Source: Lachnospiraceae bacterium | GTDB taxonomy: Bacteria; Bacillota; Clostridia; Lachnospirales; Lachnospiraceae | Assembly (NCBI GenBank): GCA_025758065.1 | Contig: CP107199.1 | Coordinates: forward strand, 3,569,501-3,633,500 | DNA: 64,000 nucleotides | Direction: 5' to 3' | Shown: positions 60,001 through 64,000 of the stretch, in pieces | Layout of the letters: every line of letters starts with the position of its first letter | Numbering within the stretch: position 1 is the first letter of the stretch | Notes under the pieces: generated by a model | Told to the model about the DNA's origin: nothing | Seen by the model: the letters and a program-made list of their open reading frames with translations, nothing else | The model's database searches: none | Translations under genes and position numbers: made by a program

Positions 60001-60561
60001 ATTTACCATCTTCTGCTCCGGCATTCCATGATCCTGAAGTTCCAGATAAAAATGATCTTTTCCAAAAATCTCATGATACCTTAAAGCTGACCGTTTTGCC
60101 TCTTCATACATACCTCTTACCAGATATTTCTGTACTTCGCCTGCGAGGCAGGCGCTAAGAGCGATAATACCTTCATGATACGTAGTAAGCAGCTTAAGAT
60201 CCACTCTTGGTTTATAGTAAAAACCATCTACAAAGCCCTTGGAAACGATCTTCATCAGGTTCTTATAACCTGTATTATTTTCCGCCAGCAGCACCAGATG
60301 ATAGTATCGGTCCTCTCCTGCTCCGCTTTCCCGGTCAAAACGGGAGCCGGGAGCCACATAAACCTCACAGCCAAGGATAGGCTTGATCCCCACTTCCCTG
60401 GCAGCCCGGTAAAAATCGATGACGCCGTACATAACGCCGTGATCGGTGATTGCCATGCTGTCCATTCCCAGCTCTTTCGCCCTTGCAGTCAGCTCCTTAA
60501 TCTTGGAAGAGCCATCCAAAAGGCTGTATTCTGTATGGACATGTAAATGCGTAAATGCCAT
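57082..60561 (-). CDS. dnaE: DNA polymerase III alpha subunit
   Basis: Replicative polymerase of the DnaE type, 1159 residues. N-terminal PHP domain (HLHVHTEYSLLDG, 5-17), the polymerase core with the catalytic aspartates in MPDIDVDFCYERR (about 395-407), fingers with GPGRGSAAGSIVSYTLGI, helix-hairpin-helix region (about 830-890) and a C-terminal OB fold (about 985-1060). RBS AAAGGAGG before ATG 60561. In Firmicutes DnaE works beside PolC. Confidence 0.97.
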   Translation of the reverse strand: MAFTHLHVHTEYSLLDGSSKIKELTARAKELGMDSMAITDHGVMYGVIDFYRAAREVGIKPILGCEVYVAPGSRFDRESGAGEDRYYHLVLLAENNTGYKNLMKIVSKGFVDGFYYKPRVDLKLLTTYHEGIIALSACLAGEVQKYLVRGMYEEAKRSALRYHEIFGKDHFYLELQDHGMPEQKMVNQGLLRLSQDTGLELVATNDIHYTYAEDAKAHDILLCIQTGKKVTDEDRMRYEGGQYYCKSEEEMRKLFPYAQEAIDNTHKIAERCNVEIEFGVTKLPKYQVPEGFDSWTYLNHLCREGFKTRYPDDNGTLSRRLDYELGVIRTMGYVDYFLIVWDFINYARSQNIMVGPGRGSAAGSIVSYTLGITNIDPVRYNLLFERFLNPERVSMPDIDVDFCYERRQEVIDYVVRKYGKDQVVQIVTFGTLAAKGVVRDVGRVLDLPYAMCDSIAKMIPNDLGMTLDKALTANPDLKKLYNEDEQVKYLIDMSKRLEGLPRHTSMHAAGVVIGSRSIDEFVPLSRAADGTITTQFTMTTIEELGLLKMDFLGLRTLTVIQNAVRLAEKDYGIKLDMDHIDYNDKKVLESIGTGRTEGVFQLESGGMKSFMKELKPENLEDIIAGISLYRPGPMDFIPRYLKGKNDKNSITYECPQLEPILSPTYGCIVYQEQVMQIVRDLAGYTMGRSDLVRRAMSKKKTAVMEKERQNFVYGNEKEGVKGCIANGIDEKTADHIYDEMIDFAKYAFNKSHAAAYAVVSYQTAYLKYYYPKEFMAALMSSVMDNVSKFSEYILTCRRMMDIAILPPDINEGESGFSVSGDGIRYGLSAIKSVGRPVVDAILEERKKNGVFSSMEDFINRMTNKEVNRRTIENFIKSGAMDSLPGTRRQKVAVAPVLLDNKARERKNAWEGQMSLFDLVSEEEKKEYQVSFPDVGEYSKEELLAFEKDILGVYISGHPLDDYEGLWRKNITATAADFIVDEETEEAAVKDGMKAVVGGLVVGKVVKTTRSNQLMAFITLEDLMGSVEVIVFPKNYEADRDILTEDSKIFIKGRVSLGDEPVGKLVCEQVIPFAKVPRELWLQFEDKEMYQAMEGTILGILKESEGPDRVVIYLKKERAKKILPANWKVEAAGELLDTLVCKLGEKNVKLVEKNLINLGK

Positions 60562-60581
60562 AAACCCTCCTTTGTGAAATA

Positions 60582-60744
60582 ATGTTCTCTCGAAATCTTT
60601 CTGTGCTTGATTTTGTGAGAAGATTTTTTGTCAGTTGTGCCCAAATTTCTGAGGCGTACGCGGTGCGTACGTTGATGAAATTTGAGTGCAACTGACGGAA
60701 AATCGGCCACAAAAGCAAGTGCAGGAAAGACTCCGAGAAGACAT
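60582..60744. repeat. 163-bp long-hairpin repeat F1, full copy
   Basis: ATGTTCTCTCGAAATC at the left, ACTCCGAGAAGACAT at the right, centre CGTACGC GGT GCGTACG. Same length and orientation as copies at 39404 and 40039. Lies between crh and dnaE. Confidence 0.9.
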
Positions 60745-60763
60745 AATAAATATTCTACAATTC

Positions 60764-60796
60764 AAAAAGAGACCGCCCGTTTACAGCAGCCTCTTT
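60764..60796 (-). terminator. Intrinsic terminator after crh
   Basis: Minus strand AAAGAGGCTGC, short loop, GGGCGGTCTCTTTTTG. The imperfect stem plus T tract ends the murB-rapZ-whiA-crh unit. Confidence 0.65.
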
Positions 60797-60845
60797 TGCC
60801 TGTTTATATCACACTAAATCAAATTGTGTCCCGGAAATCCTGTTT

Positions 60846-61100
60846 TTACTGATTCTGCAGGTACTTCTCGATCTCAGCAACTGCCTGCTCTTCGTCAGCA
60901 CCATCTGCCTCTACGGTAATGGACTCACCAGTTACCAGACCAAGAGTCATCATACCCATAATACTCTTTGCATTTACACGCTTAGAATCAGCCTCCAGGT
61001 AAATCTTGCTGTCATACTGACTTGCAACCTGTACCAGCATGGCTGCCGGACGTGCTTCCAGACCTGAAGACAACTCAATTTTAATAGATTTCTTAACCAT
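60846..61100 (-). CDS. crh: HPr-like regulatory protein lacking the active histidine (Crh-like)
   Basis: 84 residues in the HPr fold. Position 15, His in HPr, is Glu here (SSGLEARPAA, 11-20), so it cannot carry phosphate from enzyme I. Ser46 is kept (VNAKSIMG), so HPr kinase could still modify it for catabolite control. Start ATG 61100 behind GGAGG. It follows whiA, as crh does in Bacillus, where Gln replaces the histidine. Confidence 0.88.
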   Translation of the reverse strand: MVKKSIKIELSSGLEARPAAMLVQVASQYDSKIYLEADSKRVNAKSIMGMMTLGLVTGESITVEADGADEEQAVAEIEKYLQNQ

Positions 61101-61153
61101 AATTATCCTCCTCATTCCTAGCGATGGTATCTCTTCCCATCCAGGTACCTTGT

Positions 61154-62104
61154 TTAAGATCTTTCACGGATATCCTGTGCCATCAGACTTAATTTTCTCA
61201 GTCTGTGATTAACACCGGATTTTCCTACCGGCGGTTCCAATGCTTCTCCCAGCTCCTTCAAAGTGGCTTCAGGCCGCTCAAGGCGCAGCTTTGCCATTTC
61301 CTTTAAATTGTCCGGAAGAGACTCAAGCCCCACTGTATCACAGATATAGCGTATATCTTCTATCTGCTTCACCGCCGCAGAAACTGTTTTGTTGATATTT
61401 GCAGTCTCACAGTTTACCTTCCGGTTCACTGTGTTACGCATGTCTTTTACAATCCGTATATTCTCCAGTTCCATCAAAGCAACCGGTGCTTCCATGATAT
61501 TTAAAAGGTCAACGATCTGACTGCCTTCCTTTACGTATACCACAAAATACCGCTTGCGCAGTACGATCCTGGCGTCGATCATAAATGACGCCATAAGTCC
61601 CTGAAGCTGCTTCGCCTTCCCCATAGACGCGCAGGTGATCTCAAAGTGATAAAACTTCTCCGGATCACTGATAGAGCCCGCTGCAAGAAATGCTCCCCGG
61701 ATAAATGCCCGTCTGCAGCAGGCATTCTGTACGATCACATTGTGGACTAAAGACAGATCTTCTGCGATCTCACCTTTTGCATCCAGTAATTTCGCTGCCT
61801 GTAAAACACGGAGGGCATCTGCATGCTCCCGCACTGCTACAACATAGGTCATACTCCGGGCCGGTAACAGGCCCCGACGGATTAAAACATCAGTCTTTAT
61901 ATTAAATGTTTTTTTCAATAATGTAAAGTATTTTCTTGCAACTGCCAGATTTTCTGTGTGGATCCCAATGGCAAAATGGTCAGATGCAGATATTTTCACC
62001 CGTCCGCAAAGGCTTAAGATAGCCGCCATCTCTGCGATCTGGCAATGTCTGGCCGGTGTAAGCTGCCTGGACAGTTCCTCTTTTACTGTAGAAGAAAATG
62101 ACAT
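61154..62104 (-). CDS. whiA: DNA-binding protein WhiA
   Basis: Homing-endonuclease-like protein linked to cell division and chromosome segregation in Gram-positives. About 316 residues. N-terminal WhiA domain and LAGLIDADG-like core (about 15-200, RRAFIRGAFLAAGSISDPEK), C-terminal helix-turn-helix (RLERPEATLKELGEALEPP, about 270-288). ATG 62104 follows GAGG; the frame also opens at GTG two codons earlier. It lies between rapZ and crh. Confidence 0.94.
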   Translation of the reverse strand: MSFSSTVKEELSRQLTPARHCQIAEMAAILSLCGRVKISASDHFAIGIHTENLAVARKYFTLLKKTFNIKTDVLIRRGLLPARSMTYVVAVREHADALRVLQAAKLLDAKGEIAEDLSLVHNVIVQNACCRRAFIRGAFLAAGSISDPEKFYHFEITCASMGKAKQLQGLMASFMIDARIVLRKRYFVVYVKEGSQIVDLLNIMEAPVALMELENIRIVKDMRNTVNRKVNCETANINKTVSAAVKQIEDIRYICDTVGLESLPDNLKEMAKLRLERPEATLKELGEALEPPVGKSGVNHRLRKLSLMAQDIRERS

Positions 62105-62131
62105 TTTCACCTCACTGCTGTATTAAATGCT

Positions 62132-63001
62132 TTATGCCTTTTTATTATCTTTCTCAATATCTCTGTGGTCAATGCGGATACCGTACTCTCCCACTGCCTC
62201 CAGATGCTCATAAAGTGCCCTTGCAATAGTAACTGAACGGTGTTTTCCTCCTGTACAGCCCACGGCAATGACCAGCTGGTTTTTTCCTTCATTTATGTAA
62301 TTAGGCAGAAGGAAATCGATCATGTCATACAATTTCTTTAAAAAGATCTCCGCCGTTGTGCCCCGCATCACATAATCCCGCACTGCCTGTACCTGTCCAG
62401 TAAGAGGCCGCAGATGTTCATCATAATACGGATTAGGAAGAAAGCGCACATCAAATACCAGATCTGCATCTTCCGGTACTCCGTATTTGAATCCAAAGGA
62501 TAAAACCGTAACATACATGTTTTTATATCTGGCATCCTGTAAGAAGATCTTTTCCAGTTCTTTTCGCAATTCCCTGGTAAGGAGCATGCTGGTATCAATG
62601 ATATAATCTGCCTCATTTTTTAAGAAAGCCAGCTTTTCCCGCTCTTTTTCAATGCCATTTTCCAGCCTTCCCGCTCCTGCAAGGGGATGGACCCGTCTGG
62701 TTTCTTTATAACGTTTGATCAAAACAGCATCATTGGCATCTAAAAACAGCACCTGGACATCTACATCACTGCCCCGCCAGTTTTCCAGGATCTCATCCAG
62801 ATTTTCCAGTTCTTCACCGCTTCGTATATCCAGCCCCAGGGCCGTCTTTTTTATATCCGTACCCCCGGAAACAAGCTGTACAAATTTATCCACCAGAGAG
62901 ATAGGCAGGTTGTCCACACAATAAAATCCTATGTCCTCCAGCATTTTTAATGCAACTGTTTTTCCTGCGCCACTCATTCCGGTTACGATCACAAGTTTCA
63001 T
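62132..63001 (-). CDS. rapZ: RNase adapter / nucleotide-binding protein RapZ (YvcJ)
   Basis: P-loop protein of 289 residues with GMSGAGKTVALKMLEDIGFY (8-27) and the C-terminal block GCTGGKHRSVTIARAL. In Bacillus YvcJ binds GTP/ATP; in E. coli RapZ steers decay of a small RNA. Its ATG overlaps the murB stop by four bases. No yvcK is present between rapZ and whiA, unlike in Bacillus. Confidence 0.93.
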   Translation of the reverse strand: MKLVIVTGMSGAGKTVALKMLEDIGFYCVDNLPISLVDKFVQLVSGGTDIKKTALGLDIRSGEELENLDEILENWRGSDVDVQVLFLDANDAVLIKRYKETRRVHPLAGAGRLENGIEKEREKLAFLKNEADYIIDTSMLLTRELRKELEKIFLQDARYKNMYVTVLSFGFKYGVPEDADLVFDVRFLPNPYYDEHLRPLTGQVQAVRDYVMRGTTAEIFLKKLYDMIDFLLPNYINEGKNQLVIAVGCTGGKHRSVTIARALYEHLEAVGEYGIRIDHRDIEKDNKKA

Positions 63002-63948
63002 TTGAATTCTCCCAGCCTTTTTACTTCCATTTCAAGTTCGATCCCGTTTAAGGCTTTGACTTTTTCTCTTACCTGTCTGCAAAGTTCCATTACATCCTCT
63101 GCTGTAGCATCATTGTAATTGACCACAAAACCACTGTGCTTTTCAGAGATCATGGCTCCACCTACTGAAAATCCTTTTAAACCGGCATCCTCTATCAGCT
63201 TTGCCGCAAAATTGCCTTCCGGTCTTTTAAAGGTACTGCCTGCACTTGGATATTCCAAAGGCTGCTTTTCCCTGCGCTTCTTTGCTAATTCCCGCATCTG
63301 GCTGCTAATAGCTTCTTTGCTTCCCTTGGTTAATTCAAATACTGCCTCTAAAACAATATAATTTCGTTCTGGAATGCAGCTGGTACGGTAGCCTAATTCC
63401 AGTTCTTCTGCAGAAAGTTCCAGAAATTCTCCTTCTGGTGTCATCACTTTCGCCCTGGATAAAATATTGCAGATTTCTGAGCCATAAGCACCTGCGTTCA
63501 TTACAAGAGCACCGCCAATGGTTCCCGGAATACCGGAAGCAAACTCCATTCCCGTCAGAGCGCATTCCATGGCCAGCCTTGCGGTACGGCTTAAAAGCTC
63601 TCCTGCCCCTGCTCTTATAAGGGTCTTTCCCGTTTTTTCATACTCTTTTAATACGCCGGAATAGGCCCATCCTCCGGACATGGAGATCACAGCTCCCCGG
63701 TAGCCCTCATCACTGACTAACAGGTTGCTCCCATTTCCCAGGATGATCCATGGGATATTTTCCTCTTTTAACAGGTTCAGCACCTCTTTTAACTCTTCTT
63801 CAGACCCAGGGCTGATATAAACAGCAGCCGGTCCTCCAATCCGGAATGTGGTATGGCGTTTCATAGGCTCCATAAAGCGGAAGCTTCCTCTATCTGAAGT
63901 CATGATCTTATTCAGCTTTTCCTCCAGCTTTTCACTCAGCTCTGGCAT
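62998..63948 (-). CDS. murB: UDP-N-acetylenolpyruvoylglucosamine reductase
   Basis: FAD/NADPH enzyme completing UDP-MurNAc synthesis. 316 residues, type II (short) MurB. FAD domain with TTFRIGGPAAVYISP (about 33-47), GNGSNLLVSDEG, GIPGTIGGALVMNAGAYGSE (about 137-156) and YPSAGSTFKRPEG (about 236-248) with the catalytic serine. First gene of the four-gene group. GGGAGG lies before ATG 63948. Confidence 0.96.
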   Translation of the reverse strand: MPELSEKLEEKLNKIMTSDRGSFRFMEPMKRHTTFRIGGPAAVYISPGSEEELKEVLNLLKEENIPWIILGNGSNLLVSDEGYRGAVISMSGGWAYSGVLKEYEKTGKTLIRAGAGELLSRTARLAMECALTGMEFASGIPGTIGGALVMNAGAYGSEICNILSRAKVMTPEGEFLELSAEELELGYRTSCIPERNYIVLEAVFELTKGSKEAISSQMRELAKKRREKQPLEYPSAGSTFKRPEGNFAAKLIEDAGLKGFSVGGAMISEKHSGFVVNYNDATAEDVMELCRQVREKVKALNGIELEMEVKRLGEFK

Positions 63949-63974
63949 GGGGTCTTATTCCTCCCTTAATGTTT

Positions 63975-64000
63975 ATGTTCTCCCAGGATCTTTTTGTACT
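63975..64000. repeat. Left end of another F1 repeat, cut by window edge
   Basis: ATGTTCTCCCAGGATC then TTTTTGTACT matches the F1 left arm. It lies upstream of murB in the same orientation as the other copies. Confidence 0.7.

Overview
The window looks like chromosomal DNA of a gut-type Clostridia, most likely Lachnospiraceae. This is inferred from AGGAGG-type ribosome sites, the protein sequences (a murE/murF, fhs, ftsK, M19, ClpP-like, NlpC/P60 block; a crh-whiA-rapZ-murB block) and the many intergenic palindromic repeats. Every gene recognised except one (a GT2 glycosyltransferase at 44.1 kb) is on the minus strand, so the window is probably one replication-aligned stretch read backwards. 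No tRNA, rRNA, CRISPR array or intact transposase gene was seen.

Layout. 0-2.3 kb is an accessory edge: the start of a type I restriction gene (hsdR), a truncated helix-turn-helix gene, two related structured inverted repeats, and an enolase with an unusual active-site loop behind a promoter that carries a long palindrome. 2.6-15.6 kb holds aminopeptidase M18, murF, murE, fhs, ftsK, an M19 dipeptidase, a ClpP-like protease and an SH3-NlpC/P60 wall hydrolase. 15.8-26.2 kb holds a TrpXYZ-like ABC importer, a PhoB/PhoR-like two-component pair, and a MacAB-like export operon that begins with an S-layer-homology protein. 26.7-34.1 kb holds a cardiolipin synthase and a purine operon: a guanine-class riboswitch, three subunits of a molybdenum hydroxylase of the xanthine dehydrogenase family, and an NCS2 purine permease. 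34.2-39.97 kb holds metY, a repeat cluster, a Wzy-like polymerase, ptsI and ptsH. 40.2-43.8 kb is the c-di-AMP cluster (cdaA, cdaR and two unknown membrane proteins).

45.5-54.2 kb is the most interesting metabolic block: AzlCD as a separate unit, then a GntR-headed set of a PatB-like C-S lyase, an amino-acid permease, a flavoprotein, a molybdopterin oxidoreductase and a four-cluster ferredoxin. It reads as an uncharacterised soluble reductive pathway for an amino-acid-like substrate. 54.5-64 kb returns to core genes: dusB, a DUF1292 protein, pfkA, dnaE, crh, whiA, rapZ and murB.

Two things stand out. First, the purine riboswitch has a terminator whose 5' arm is the 3' part of the aptamer, which predicts gene activation by a purine, fitting a catabolic operon. 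Second, at least five families of structured intergenic repeats occur. One is a 163-bp long-hairpin family with three full-length copies showing a compensatory base-pair change, one copy nested in another, and a constant orientation. Others are a tandem pair of multi-stem elements with alternative pairings, and a 114-bp tandem repeat that appears to carry terminators. All family and function statements are by reading; no searches were run.
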